A DNA stretch of 64,000 nucleotides from Chamaelirium japonicum (lineage: Eukaryota; Streptophyta; Magnoliopsida; Liliales; Melanthiaceae), in contig OX393552.1 of NCBI GenBank assembly GCA_947650365.1, forward strand, positions 52,707,428 to 52,771,427, written 5' to 3'. This document shows, piece by piece, positions 1 through 12,265 of the stretch. A program made the translations under genes and the position numbers. Under the pieces are notes generated by a model that worked only from the letters and a program-made list of their open reading frames with translations, was not told where the DNA came from and did no database searches. Every line of letters begins with the position of its first letter. The first letter of the stretch is position 1.

Positions 1-761
1 TTTTGTCACAATATGCATTTTTTGTGACAAAAAATGCATTTAACTATACAAAATCAAGCTGACTCTATCGGGCACATGTAGAGTAACAATTTCCTACCAA
101 AAAAAAGAGAGCAACAATTAGGTCAAAAAAATTAACTATTTGTTTGGTTGGCATATTTTTTTTAATGTAAATATACAAAAAAAAAATTGTTGTGGTTTTA
201 CAATCTGGAGTGATTTCAATTGTTTTTCATGCAAAAATGGTTTGTGTCAATTGATGGCAGAAAATATAAATTTAATGAACTTCGACTGGGAACTATTGCC
301 CTTTTTTTTTTCTATTTGGTTCGACGGGATTTCGGGAGGGAGCTATTGCAATACTGGACTTGTAGTAGGGCTTATTGTAAGTTAATTCGTTTGTCACGAA
401 GCTATCGCTAAGTCCCCTTCTTTTTATAGAGCGGCAATCATGCTTTTATAGGACCACTAGTTCCTTCTCCATCATAATTCCAACGTTCTTAGGGAAGAGG
501 AGGGTGTGACGAGGCGAAACCATTTTGCTATCACTCGATAGGATAATAAAGGGTGTGAAACCCATTCTTGCTTGGTTTTGTATGCGCCACATAAACGAGC
601 CGTGTTAAAAAAAAACTAACTAACCGAGCCATTAACTAGCCAGCCATGTCCGACAGGTGTCCGTACAAAAACATATTGCCCATCTTATCCCCAAACCTTC
701 ATGTACATGGATACAAGTTGTTTGGCCCGATCTCAACCCGGGCTTAAAAATCAAACACCTA
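1..761. other. Intergenic, no gene seen
   Basis: AT-rich sequence with no ORF resembling a protein. The first 32 bases hold 10-bp inverted arms (TTTTGTCACA ... TGTGACAAAA), a motif style seen near CACTA-type transposon ends, but no element boundary can be fixed because the window starts here. Confidence 0.5.

Positions 762-836
<75 letters not shown>
762..836. repeat. (GT)n-(TA)n compound microsatellite
   Basis: About 8 GT units run into roughly 30 TA units. The tract ends exactly where the palindromic element at 837-970 begins. Confidence 0.95.
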
Positions 837-839
<3 letters not shown>

Positions 840-970
840 GCATGCTATAATGCGGCATGCGGTAAGTGCGGCACTGCACTACAATCGTCTGATGCACCAC
901 TGCGTGCATGCGATGCACACAGCGAGTGCATCAGACGGTTGCGATATGATGCCGCACTTACCGCATGCCC
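837..970. mobile_element. GC-rich palindromic element, GCATGCTATAATGCGG family (copy 1)
   Basis: A short element whose halves are reverse complements: GCATGCGGTAAGTGCGGCA on the left pairs with TGCCGCACTTACCGCATGC on the right, around a core with CGTCTGATGCAC/GTGCATCAGACG. It lies between (TA)n on the left and (TA)n-(GA)n on the right. Three further copies are at 44573-44712, 62859-62991 and 62998-63147. Compared with those, this copy lacks the GCATTATAGCAT right tip. It has no coding capacity. A non-autonomous DNA element that inserts into TA repeats is the simplest reading; Micron elements of rice are a known precedent for that target preference. Confidence 0.75.
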
Positions 971-992
971 ATATATATATATATATATATAA

Positions 993-1051
<59 letters not shown>
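971..1051. repeat. (AT)n-(GA)n compound microsatellite
   Basis: About 10 AT units followed by about 29 GA units, directly abutting the palindromic element at 837-970. Confidence 0.95.
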
Positions 1052-1056
<5 letters not shown>

Positions 1057-1408
1057 CGGTTGTTTGAGTGCGAGCGCATCAGAAGAAAAAAATATGAGGG
1101 TCCTCTATCTCTGTAACCTTGTATGTTATACTCTTCCTCTCTATTTACATTTTACAACATGGGTATTCGTAATCATCATTCTATGTACACATCTCTCTCG
1201 TCAAAACCTGTACAAAAGGGGGCAAGTATGTTCTTAGTGAGAGATTTGCTCTATCCCAAAACCTACTTATTGAGATGAGGTCCCATCATACATATAAGGA
1301 TCGTTTCCGCCCTCTACTTTACCGGGGTGGGACTAATCCTCCAACACTCTTGTTTTGGTTGCCGTGATTTTAGCCTGTTATTTTGAAAATACGTGTGCAA
1401 ACAATTTA

Positions 1409-1589
1409 GGGTTGTTTGGTTAATGAAGTGTGACATGTGTAAACAGATACACACTTGCTCTATTTTTACAACTTTTGCACATAAAACTGTGCAAATGGAG
1501 TTGTACTTAAATACATGAAACTTTAATTGCACATGTCACATGCGCAAACAGATGTACACACATAATTTGCACAACAACCAAACAAGCTC
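1409..1589. mobile_element. Tourist-like MITE (probable)
   Basis: The left end GGGTTGTTTGGTT faces an inverted AACCAAACAAGC on the right. TGTTTGG-type ends are typical of PIF/Harbinger (Tourist) MITEs in plants. The interior carries a direct repeat of ACATG...AAACAGAT.CACAC (about 1430 and 1531). I could not establish a clean 3-bp target duplication, so the exact ends are uncertain. Confidence 0.45.
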
Positions 1590-2619
1590 GACAGTCGAGC
1601 AACTTCTCTCTTATTTTCCTTTTATATGATTGGTTTTCAATATAATGAAATACTTCTATAGGCATTACACCATATATATAGCTAGCGCGAACTTGTATTT
1701 GAGATATTATACAAATAATTTTCTCCGTCACTACCAAGATATAAGTGCCTCTTTTGTACCGACACAGTTATGCACATTTGCCGACATGGTCGTGCGCTCA
1801 TACATGGGAACACGCAGCTTGACCAAAGCCATGTCAACACACATGGAGAGATCCAGTGTCTGTTCGACACGTGGGTCGTGCGCATGACCCTAAAAATCGT
1901 GTGCATAACTTTATTGTTCACATACAACGTAAGTAAAGTCTTTCTTGTTTACTTGATTAATCAACTAGCATCCAGTGCCAACAAACTGACAATGACAAAG
2001 ACATGACATTTAGTGCCATACATGATCAGAAATTGACTTTGACAGACTAGACCAGAAACAAACTAACAGAAAGATCACAAATACTAGCACTAACAGAAGG
2101 AGATCAATATTTAGAACAAGTTCTAAGTCAGTATTTCTCTATCTCGAGTATGTCAAATGTGATAAGTAAACAGTATGTGGCATAGGTAAACAACTCTTAA
2201 ATTTGTAAGAAGATGACTAAGGTAAAGTACCAACAATATATCATAATAAATATGGGCCAAAAAGCGATACATGTATCTACTCATCTTTGATACCGTAAAG
2301 ACGACCAAAGAATAAGTACCAACAATATCTCAGCAATGGCAAGCATGTGAGACAGGTAACCAAGTCTTGTTCTTAACACTATAAAGATGATTCAAAGAGC
2401 AACTATATTCCACAAGATATTAGTTAAATAAAAAAAAGATAGAACAAGTATCCAAAATCTATAAGACATATGTGTGAAGTACCAACAACATCTTACCAAA
2501 AAATAGATCAAAAGAACACATAGGCAAGACATAAACAATCCCTAACACAAAAGATTGTGCGTGGTACGAATAGTATCTTTCTAAGAAAAATAGATAGTTA
2601 TCCAGAACAAGAGACTAAA
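1590..2619. other. No gene; weak direct repeats
   Basis: No recognisable protein. The word ACCAACAATATCT recurs at about 2230, 2318 and 2484 within poorly conserved units, suggesting an old degenerate tandem repeat or the inside of a decayed transposon. Confidence 0.4.
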
Positions 2620-2921
2620 AAAAAATAAAAAATTTGCGATGTGCAATGAACGCCGTAAAAAGACCTTTCATAGCGTGCACATGAACATCGTCCAAAAGAA
2701 TCCGTAAAAAGTTGCATGTTATACGACGTTTATTGTATGTTGTAAAAAGTCATTTGTGCAGGTCATAATTGAATCTTAACATCGGATAAAAATGTGTCGT
2801 AAAAACCTAGTTGCAAACACAACACGCTAATACGTCGTAAAAGATTGAACATCATGTTGTGTCATGCTTATCATTGTTAGATTATGAGGGAGTTTGAACA
2901 CATAGGGAATTTTTGTAGTAT
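2620..2921. mobile_element. CACTA-like subterminal region and 3' end (probable)
   Basis: The stretch is dense in CGTAAAAA / TTGTAAAAAG / ACGACGTTT words in both orientations, as in the subterminal repeats of plant CACTA (En/Spm) elements. It ends at about 2911-2921 with TTTTTGTAGTA, one base from the canonical TTGTAGTG terminus. No matching CACTA start is visible to the left, so the element is either truncated or begins outside the window. No transposase was seen. Confidence 0.4.
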
Positions 2922-3225
2922 GTGTTAACCATGCTATGCTCATATTCATATTGTTGAACTTATTATCTTCCTATGAGAATATATGCTTGTATGCGCGAAC
3001 AAAAGATATGGGTCATCTTTATTGCGCACACGGAGATTACAAGCTGGTTCCCAGTGCCTTGGGAGTGGTGAGCCAGGTGCAGCGAAGGTTTAATTAGGAA
3101 ATTATGGGAGAGATCCTCTGGAGGGTCCATTCGATCCGCGTCTCCATGTTACTCATGCGAGAGCTATGGAGGGATTGCCTAGGATAAAGGTCTTTACAAC
3201 GTTTCGGGTTTCTTAAGAGGTCGAG

Positions 3226-3610
3226 TGGTTTTAGCCTTTGCTCGTGATCCTCCATAGTTGCTTGGCTTTAGCACGTGTATGGCTTTAGTGCAAGCGTAAC
3301 TTTGGCTTGGCTTTTGATTTGGCTTTGGCTTTTGGCGTCTGGTTTTGGCTTAGCTTTAGTTTTAGCTTTAGCTTCTTCCGTCTGGCTCTGGCATTGCTTT
3401 TAGCGTAGCTCTGGCGTCAGCGTAGATTTGGCGTTATCGCTTGAATGTAGAAGGGATACAAGATTATGGTGTTTTCGTTCTTCCAGACTTCACGTTGTAT
3501 CGGCTAGAAAGTGTATTGCTTTGCTCATGATCCTTCATAGTTGCTTGGCTTTAGCACGTGCGTGGCTTTAGCGCGGGCGTAGCTCTTGCTTTTCTTTGCT
3601 TTAGCTTGAT
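3226..3610. repeat. TTGGCTTTAGC-type degenerate minisatellite
   Basis: Variants of GGCTTTAGC / TTTGGCTT are packed through about 380 bp. A longer direct repeat (GATCCTCCATAGTTGCTTGG and its near copy) occurs at about 3247 and 3530, around 284 bp apart, so two superunits are present. No coding potential. Confidence 0.6.
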
Positions 3611-3739
3611 TTTCACCTCGAACGACAATGGCGACATCTCCGAGATTTTTTATTCTTACGGATTCCTCCTTTTGGGGATAAAACTTTGGCCGTAAAGGTT
3701 GCAGTATCGGCTTTGCTTCTCTTCTTCTTCGGACTTCTT

Positions 3740-4290
3740 TAGTGTGATCAGAGTTGAAGGCTCCTCTTGAATATGGTCAGTATAGCACCGATTTCCGTAC
3801 GACGATTGTAGTGTCAGCTTTATTATTGAAGACAACGGGTATAGGATCGATTTCGTATGACGGTTGTAGCATCGGCTTTGTTGTTGAAGACGATGGATAT
3901 AACATCAATTTTCATACGGTGGTTTGTAGTATCGACTTCTTCACCGGGCGTATTTGGTGTAATCGGAGTTGAAGGCTTTGTTGAAGACGACGGGTGTAAC
4001 ACTGCTTCGGGTATTTTTCTCCAAGCTTTCTTCTTCGTGAATGGAGCGGATGTTTATTGATGACGATGGGTGTGGCGCGGCTTCGGGTATCCTTCTCAAA
4101 ACTTTCTTCTTCATGAATGGAGCATATTTTTATTAAAGACGGCGGATATGGTGCAGCTTCGGTCTTCTTCTCCGGGCTTCTTTGGCGTTTTCGAAGTTTA
4201 AGATTGTTGGAGATAACGGGATGATGCCGATTCCAGACATTCTTCTCTAAGCTTTCTTCATCATGCACGGATTCGAAGCTTTGATCTTCT
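3740..4290. repeat. Diverged tandem repeats with TCTTCTTC / GACGACGG words
   Basis: Units of very roughly 80-100 bp repeat TTGAAGACGA.GG, TCGGGTAT, CTTTCTTCTTC and GAATGGAGC. They could be part of a decayed LTR, but no LTR boundary or adjoining gag/pol was found. Confidence 0.4.
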
Positions 4291-6311
4291 ATATGAGGTC
4301 ATCACGTTAATGAGGACTTTTATGGGTTAAGCCATTCTCGTGAGATGCGCTTGCTTTTGCCTTTTGAAAGCCTTAGGTACATCGAGAGTGGACCTCCTTC
4401 TTTGCGGAGCCTTCATCTTCAATTTTTTTGATCTTTCAAGCCATCCCCATGCCCCTCTATTTATAGGTGAAAGGGGGAGGATGGGAGAGATATGACTGCG
4501 ATTTTTGAATCCCTTGAATATCTCTTCCCATAATCGTTATGATTTATCTTCCATTTTTGGAGGTAAACAACATTTACCCCTTTCCTTTTTTGTAGCGATG
4601 GTTATGGGCTAGATGTCTCAATCTTTTGGGATATGAGCCATTTTTGCATATTTAATTGATGGTGACATGACTTCTCATCTCGTCCGTCGAATCGAGGGAT
4701 CGACGTGGATCCACGGTTTGTGTAGACATCCACGCTACCTCCCCTGCACAAGGCAAATTTATTTCCTTTTCTTTCCTTTTTCTTTCTCTCTTTTCTGGCC
4801 AACCAAACCTCCCCACGGGGAGGGGGCCACGGTTTTTTTTTTTGGAAAGATAGGGGGCCACTGTTTTGTATGAACTGGCAGGCTCCACTTTCGGGTGGGC
4901 CCATCTGGCCCCCTTTTGGGCTTGGGTGAACCCGATGGGCCCCACTTGCATGGGGTGGGCCCACTTGGGTCCCTTCGAGTTGGGTTTAGCCATTTTCTTT
5001 GTGGGCCGTTGTGCATGGGCCAGGCTTCATGTGTGGACCGTTGTGCGTGGGCGGTTTTATTTGTGGGCTAATTTCGATGCCACAATGCTACATGTATACA
5101 TAAACTCTTTTTAATTTGTGCTTCATACATATGTAGCTTTGTGTTAGTATGTGTTTTTCCTTGGAGAAGTGTTGATGTCTATTTTGTAAGGAGATTAAAG
5201 ATTCTGATATTTTTCATGAGCATATGTAGGTTACAGGAATAACTTGGTGCAATCAGAGTGTCTTTTTTGTTTTGTTGAGTTTGTCGTGTGTATGAGTTAT
5301 CCGAGTGTGTAATAAGTTGTTTAAACCAGAGAAAATATATTTTATATGTGTTCTTACATGGTGTGTGAATTGTAAGTTTTGTCTCAAAGTATAGCCAAAG
5401 GGAAGATTGAAACCATAGTGTAGTGGTCCCTCATTTAATTGGCTTATACTTTAACACAAAACATTTTCTTGGATATGTGTGAATGAGTCCATGCATGAGG
5501 TTAACTTGAGAGTTTGCATACTTCTAAACAAACCCCCCTAAAGACGTCGAAGATACAGTGTGCAAGCGTCTTTCAACATCGTGTCAATACATCACATAGT
5601 TCTCTCAGATATATCATTGCATGCATTTGCATTTCATCAGACTTGTGCTGGTGTTTTTTGTTTTCCATATATATGTGCTCGTATTTCATCGCTTGGAGTT
5701 TGCATTGCATTTTCCTTTGAGTTCTTATTGTTTCGATGCATTCTTGCATTCGCACATAAACTCCAAATTGAGTTTCAATGTTATTGTATTAAAAAATCCC
5801 ATATTTTTTTATATCTTTGTATGAGTTTGATTTTTGATACGATTTTTGTTTTGGACTTTCGGAGTTTTATATATTCGTTTTCGTAGTTTTTTCCCTTTGC
5901 GGTGTGCGGTTTCGAGACTTCGGATGGTCTTAGGACTGTTCGGTGATCTTCTTGGAAGCCCCGAGATGTATCAAGCATTATAGAACAACTTTTCACATCT
6001 TGAGGTAAGCACCCATCATCCCCACCAGATAATGGCATGCACCTACACCTCTTTTTTCAGGTTAGTCCGTGGACCGATTGGAATTTTCATGCTATACCTA
6101 TAACCAACCTATACTCTTCTCATGTGCCTTACTTTAAGATTCATGCCTTAGATCGGAATCAACATCCAACCCAATCGTGGGTCAAGATTATTGCCTTAGA
6201 TTAGAATCAATAACCAGCCCAATCACAAGCCAATCTTTCAGATCTCATTTATACATTGTGAACAATCACAACATTAAGTGGTTTTGTGAGATATGATGCA
6301 TCTGTTTGTAA
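4291..6311. other. Intergenic, possible LTR remnants, no gene
   Basis: Contains a TATA-like CTCTATTTATAGG at about 4456 and a stretch rich in GTGGGCC/GGGCCCA (4880-5060), both common in plant LTR retrotransposon ends, but no protein domain or paired LTR was recognised. From 5100 to 6311 I see nothing specific. Confidence 0.3.
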
Positions 6312-6312
6312 T

Positions 6313-6903
6313 GGGTGGGGCTACTTACAACCCATGAAATACCTAAGGCAACCCTAGCTTAAATTTGGAAAAATATTTGATGTGTTTCCATTTTAGCCCT
6401 ATTCTTTTGTCGAAGGCATCCCACACCCATCGCCCCCATCACCGATCATGTGCAGGTCGCTGTCCATCAGCAACCCACCATAGTCGCGTCCTCAACCACC
6501 TATTCATCCTCCTCCTCCTCCCCTTCTTTGTCCTCCTCTCTCCTCCCTTCTTTTTCTTCCCATTCTTTATCATCCTCTTTTCCTTCTTCCTCCTCCTTTT
6601 TTCCCTCCAGTCCTCCCTGAAATCGTAGCATTCAGCCATACCAGTCCGAATGTACCTACTATGCATCCAGGGGGTGAAAAAGAAGAAGGAGGGAGAAAAA
6701 GAAGGGGAGGAGGCAGGAGGAGACGATCATGACAGGTTGGATGGGCGACGACGAGCAAGGGTGGGCAGCAGGCGGTGACACATGGCGAGCAGCACGGGCA
6801 CGACAAAGGGAAATGGGGGAGGGTTGCCTATGGGAAAAGGGTTTGTTGCCTTTAGACAAGAGTTGTCTTTGGTGTTTTGTGGGCTGTATGTAGCCCCACC
6901 CTC
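6313..6903. mobile_element. TIR element of about 590 bp, MULE-like
   Basis: The left end GGGTGGGGCTACTTACAACC is matched in inverted orientation by a right end whose complement reads GGGTGGGGCTACATACAGCC; the similarity continues for about 40 bp on each side. The interior is CT-rich on the left and AG-rich on the right, so much of it can fold back. There is no transposase. I could not find an exact 9-bp target duplication, which leaves the superfamily open. Confidence 0.5.
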
Positions 6904-8760
6904 CGTAAATATGTCCTAGGTGTACTTGTAGTTTCACTGCCTAGTCAGGGTTCAGGTTCCAATTTCAACTAGGGGCACCCTCTGCTCCTCTCCTTGTCCT
7001 CCTTCCTTTATGATTTACGGTTTCCTCCTCCTATGCCCTCCTCTTCTTGTTCCGGACACCCTTCTCTCCTCCTCCCCTCTCCAATCCACTACTGGCGCTC
7101 CCTTCCCTTTCCTTCTTTCGCTTTCATCGCCTACCTCATCTCTGGCTCCGAAGGTGTTGCTGACTGTATCCTCGACACACTGTATCCTCTGTGTCGAGAT
7201 TAATAAACCACTCCCAGTGGGGCGAGAGTCAAAGCAAGATGACGATGACACCATAGAGGATAGCGGTCAGGGAAGAGGAGCCACCGACGTTAGCGAAGTC
7301 GGCACGACCAACAACATGAAAGTTGTAGGCATTCCAAAAGATAAGAATGATAGTGGTAGATCGAAAACAGCGAGGGGAAAGGAGGGTGAGAGAGTATCGT
7401 ATGGAACATGAAGGAGGGGAGAAAGAGCAGGCGAGGAAGAGAGAGTACGGTGCTCTGGTTGGGCTGTGAGATGCAATAATTGAGACCCCAGGGTTCGTAA
7501 TATTCTTAGAATTCCTAACCAAGATCGCTCCCACACCTATAATGTTCGTGATCGTCTTCCTCAACTGTGTATCGATTAAAACCCCAACCGACGGGAGTTG
7601 TTACAGTAGGGGATGATCCTTGTGCCGTCCAAAGACTCCGCCCAACAATCAATCGATTTAGTCTTGACTTGTTGACTTGAACTTTGAAGTAGAAAGAGTA
7701 AGTAGAGAAGAGAGTATACAAGGGTGTGGTATCGGAGTTCAGCCGAAGCCTATGTCTCCGTGCGGTATGGTGCAACCTTAATTCACTATCTCTGAAATGT
7801 AGTGACCTTGACAGGCCGAGGGTCACTTGTCTAAGTCTCCGAAAGGAGTGGTAAAATGGGATGGTTGAGCTCTGAAATTTGAAAGTTTGGTCTGAAAATC
7901 TAAAGATCGATTTGGAACATTCGTTAGGTCTGCTATTTATAGGGGTTTAAAAATATCTAGGTTTTGGGGCGGTTGCTGTGGCCGCCTCAGGCTTTAAGCG
8001 GGGGCTGGTGGGGGCCAGTATTGCCTCCATCAACCCCTAGGCAGGGCTGGTGGGTCCCATCGTCGTCTCCATGGATCCCCCCATGCAGGACTGGTGGGCC
8101 CCACCGTCATCTTTGTGCCCCATGCAGGGCTGGTGGGTCCACCTTAGGGCGTTGGCCAAATTTTGCACCCATAATTACGTCTTGCCATCCCGAGACACCC
8201 TATCGGTTTTCAAGTGAGGCCCACACCTGATAAGGGCCCCTCAATCAACACCCACTGATTTAATATCAGTGTCCACCAATATTTTGAAAAGAAATCTTCC
8301 CAAACTATCATGTTCCTAATCTCCAACCAACCTAACCCTCCCCACCCACCTGCCGCCTGTTGCCCGTCTTCACCCTCCTCATCCTCTTTTTTTTGGTCAA
8401 AAATATAATACATCTAGAAAGTGGTGGGTGCGTCCCGATATCTTCCGATGTGTCAATGGTTTTTAACGAAGGAGAAGAAGAGGAAGAAAAGGAGGAGGTG
8501 GTGTTAAGGAGGTGGGCGAGAGGTGGCGAGGCTGCAGCTGGCAACAAGGGCACTGATAGAGCTACCCCATGACAAACCAAAGGTCCCATCTGCAACAAGG
8601 GTATGCGTCATCGCCTCAGGCGTTCGCATAGTGGTCACATACATTGATTTGCTACAGTTGGACCGAGATTCTTACGTATTCCCAGGCTAGTATGTATGGT
8701 GCGCGCCGTTGTTATCAAAGGAGGTTCCCACATCATAAGGGCATGCATACCTAGAGGTGA
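6904..8760. other. Intergenic, LTR-like composition, no gene
   Basis: The TATA-like CTATTTATAGGGG at about 7932 follows a long leader-like region, and CT-rich blocks occur near 7040-7130. No domain, no paired LTR and no TIR pair were recognised. The short ORFs here have no plausible homology. Confidence 0.3.
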
Positions 8761-8762
8761 AA

Positions 8763-9370
8763 CTCGGACGGGTTGGGTAGCGTTGATGCACAACCCAAGC
8801 CCAGCCCGTATATAGTATATCTCAACCTAACCCTAACCCAACACAACCCAACTCAATCTTCGGTTGGGAACTCTCAACCCAACCCAATCAAAACGAGTTA
8901 GTCGTGTTGACCGGGTTATCATTAACAAAAGTCTACTATATTAAATATGATAAACCATTTCTTCTAATTAAAGACTTTGTTAATTATGTATATAATCATT
9001 CTAAAAATACTTTACTATTTCTAAATATAAGTCCACTTTACCTAATTAACATTCAAGTATATCAAGTTTCACAAAAGACAAAGAACTAATTATAATATAA
9101 ACAACTTATCTATGCTAAATTACTAATATAAAAAATAGGAGAATCACTAACATACCAAATGCATATGACTTTCGATTTGATGTTATTTTAACTAAAACTT
9201 ATAAATAAAATGAGCGGACACGGTTTAAGGATCTTGACCAACCTAACCTGAGCCCATCCAAATATTAACCGGGTTGGTCTTTTCTCAACCCAATCCACTC
9301 TACATATGCCCAAACCCAACCCAAATTCAGGTAGAATACGGCTCGGTTCGGTTCGACCCGTCCAGGCTCG
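8763..9370. mobile_element. hAT-like element with ACCCAACCC subterminal repeats, probably truncated
   Basis: Begins near TAGAGGTGAAACTCGGACGG and carries many copies of AACCCAACCC / GGGTTGGG at both sides of an AT-rich centre. Repeated GC-containing words next to the ends and an AT-rich middle resemble the other non-autonomous hAT elements in this window. A matching right terminus was not found. It stops only about 100 bp upstream of the CCC1 leader exon, so it forms part of that gene's upstream region. Confidence 0.4.
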
Positions 9371-9379
9371 ATGTACAAT

Positions 9380-9480
9380 CGGATCAACTCTTCTCCGACA
9401 TCTACAATAGGGGGCTCGTGTCGCCTTCTCAGTCGTTCGTACAATAATCTCATACATTGGCCCGCGTATACTCGAGCATC
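9380..9480 (+). promoter_or_regulatory. Probable CCC1 core promoter region
   Basis: Inferred only from position: it sits between the ACCCAACCC element and the GC-rich leader exon. No TATA box is obvious. The transcription start cannot be read from sequence. Confidence 0.3.
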
Positions 9481-9692
9481 CTCCAGTACTTTTCACGTTT
9501 TACCGTTCGTCCCCGCCGTTCCATTTCTCCCTGCCCTGCTCCACAGAGAAGAGACGCCGAAACCTTGGCCTCCATCCCTGGTCGTGATCCCATCCGGCCC
9601 GACACCGCCCCTCCGCAATTCCCGTCCGTTTGCTCCGCCGGAACAGCCTCTGGCTCCCCCGCCTCCGCCCGCCGTTCACCTCTTTGTCTCTG
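9480..9692 (+). other. CCC1 5' UTR exon 1 (non-coding leader)
   Basis: A GC-rich, CT-rich stretch with no ATG, ending at a good donor (TCTCTG|GTACGG). It is followed by T-rich intron sequence, and the next in-frame exon begins at 14553 with the start codon. Its 3' half and the start of intron 1 are duplicated in inverted orientation at 18652-18951, which marks this as a sequence with a history in this gene. The 5' limit is approximate and the exon assignment is inferred, not proven by transcript data. Confidence 0.5.
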
Positions 9693-9874
9693 GTACGGAT
9701 TCTATCGCGAACCTTTTGTATTCTCCATTTTGGTTCGATATTTAGAGATTTAGGCGTTAGGATCTTCTCTCTCTCTCTGAAGCATGATCTTTGATCTTGA
9801 TCTGGATTTGGCGTGACTTGTTGCTTTAGGTGGTTGTAAATCTCAGGCTGAGGGTTCTGATGGTCCTGGATCCC
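9577..9874 (+). repeat. Arm 1 of an inverted duplication (CCC1 exon 1 / intron 1 junction)
   Basis: This segment, spanning the end of the leader exon, the splice donor and the first 180 bp of intron 1, recurs as reverse complement at 18652-18951. About 90 bp around the donor is identical between arms. Differences are a few substitutions, about a 10-bp length change in the CCGCC-rich part, and a different CT-repeat length. Confidence 0.9.
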
Positions 9875-9999
9875 CTAATATGACCTGCTCTCGATCCGGC
9901 ATTAGATTTTGGATTCTGGATCTTAGTCTCTCTACATTAACTGGTTGCCAGAGAATCTTAGTATTTTTGCTTGGTGCTTAATTGCCAAAACCCCTAGGA

Positions 10000-11900
10000 G
10001 AAAGTTCTGAATTTGCTCGTAGTATTTCTACATTACAATATCTAAATAAGATCAATTATACGTAGATATACTGAAGAGAATCCATAACCGTAACCATCGT
10101 GCTTTGTGACCTTGTCCCATCTATTTTGGGTAAATTTTATGAATCCTTCTTCACGATTCATTTCTGTTAACGGCTATCTCCATTGTCACTGAAAGCTTTT
10201 CCATATATTTTCTAACATCTTCTTTCAGTATTAATTTTGGTCTTCCTTCCTCCTCGATCCTTTCACAATATTCTGAGACCCTCAAGACTTAGCACTATTC
10301 TTTCGTTGTACATGCCCATACCATCTTATTTTGCTTTGCGTCATTTTGTCCTTAATTGGTGCGGCTTCAACATTTATTGTAATATAATCATTCGTCATCC
10401 TATCTCTCCTAGTTTTGCCGCACAACCAACTCTACATCCTCATCTCCACCATGCTCATCTCATGTGCTGGAGCACTCTTTATGGACCAACATTCAAAACG
10501 ATATAACATTGCATGTCGTATTACTGGCTTGTGAAATTTACCTTTTTTTTTAAGTCTTAAAGTCGTGTGTTGATCACATAGCAACCCAGAAGCCCCTCCC
10601 CTCTTTATCCAACCACATTTAATTATATGAGATATATACTCATCTACCTCTTTATTCTTTTGTAAAATAGACCCAAGATTTCAAAAACACAATATTGTAT
10701 ATCTTGGCTATCAATTAGAAAGGGGGCATTATTATCATTACTATTTTCATTAGCATTGTATCTTATACACTCCGTTGGAGATCTATGAAATTTTAAACCC
10801 TTATCTTGTAAAGCCTTCATCCATAATTACTTAGCATTTAGCCCTATCCTTGGTACTCTTTGAATTTTAGCCTTAAGCTCATCCGTGACAAGGTCACTAG
10901 GGTAAAAGGATATGGGTTTAGTGCTGACCCTTGATGAAGTTCTGTAATGGCTTGAACTTATTTGTTCTTAAAAACCACTATATACTTCATTAGAACTTTT
11001 CTTTAAGTCAATAAAAATAAGATGATTCTTTCTTTACTAAAAATATCTTTCCATTAATTATCTCAACAAGAAAATAGCTTCCATTGTGGATCTTCTCGAT
11101 ATAAATCCGAATTTATTTCTTGAAATTCGTCATTTTATTTAATCTTTATTCCACCACTCTTTCCCACAATTTAATGTGCGGCTCATAAGCTTAATTCCAT
11201 ACTTGCAATTTTGTTTTATTTTTATTCTTGTATATAGTAGGTACCATAAATACTTCACCAATTTGGCATCCTCATTGTTTTCAAGATTTTGTTAATTAAA
11301 CCAATTAACCAAAATAATACAGTTATTCTTAAGATTTTTCTAACCTTCAATTGGCATCCCATCGGAGCCAAGTGCTTTAACCTTTTGCATGATTTCAAAG
11401 CCACCTCCACTTTAGTTATTTTGATTGAGCTATGCTAAGCATGCCAACTCGTTTTACTTTTTTTTTTCTTCTTCTAATTACACTCTAGAGAGTTGTCATT
11501 CAGTAATTTTTGAAAGCAATCTTTTGATTTTTGTTTAATCTTACCATCGTTCAAGATAGTAATAACCTCACTCTTGAGTCTTGATGCACTTAATGTAAGC
11601 TATAGATCTAGTTTTCCTGTCCCTCATCCTAGCTTATTTGTATATCTATTTTTCACATTCTATGGATCCTAGCTTGTCATACAGTCATCAAAAGTTGCAA
11701 ACTTAGCGGCACTAGCTTTTTAGCATTCTTTTTAGCCTTTTAGTACCTTTTCAAGCTCTCAATGTTATTTGTTCTCTGCTATTCTTTAAATCATGATCTA
11801 TTTTCCACTGGTGTAGTACGACTAATGCAATGCTTGTATGATATATTGTGATCGGCAAATAAGTTGAACAAGTTACCAAATTATCAAATTTATGACGCAT
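10000..11900 (-). pseudogene. L1-type LINE reverse transcriptase remnant
   Basis: Reverse-strand translation in several frames gives recognisable plant L1 pieces: SRRSTMEAIFLLR near 11060-11100 (family consensus GRST.EAI.LLR), an IKLMSRT piece near 11180, ALKSCKRLKHLAPMGCQ near 11360-11410 (the K..GPDG.P region), and in the C-terminal part AEMRM..WLCGKTR..R and KIRWYGHVQRKN near 10310-10460. The ORF is broken by many stops and frameshifts, so it is a dead copy lying antisense in CCC1 intron 1. The 5' and 3' limits are approximate. Confidence 0.7.
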
Positions 11901-12265
11901 TTCATTTCAGTTATAAACAAGAGTTGTCAATATGCACATCTGATGCCTGATCGACATTGCAAGTCAACAACGTAGATCTATTTAAAACATGGAAGCAAAT
12001 TGATCGTTTGGAAGCGTAGGAGCTTCCGTCAATATAGGGACAGTTCCTCAAATAATAATAGAGATGTAACTAACCTTAAGGATTTCAAATGAATTATAAA
12101 GCTCGATCGGCTAATTCAAAGGGTGGTGGTGGTGATCACAGGTTATCTACTCATGCAAACCAGCAGTAGTTCATACTTCATAGAAGGGCAGTGCGTAAGT
12201 TGGTACTAATTGGAATTTGTATTATGCAGGGGTGAAAGGTCTCACAGAGATATGACGGGTTCCCA

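Noticed and set aside
9371-9753. ORFs over the GC-rich block, including one starting at 9457
   Set aside because: The region behaves as a 5' leader with a splice donor at 9693. The ORFs have no homology, and the inverted copy at 18792-19082 opens a similar frame only because it is the same DNA.
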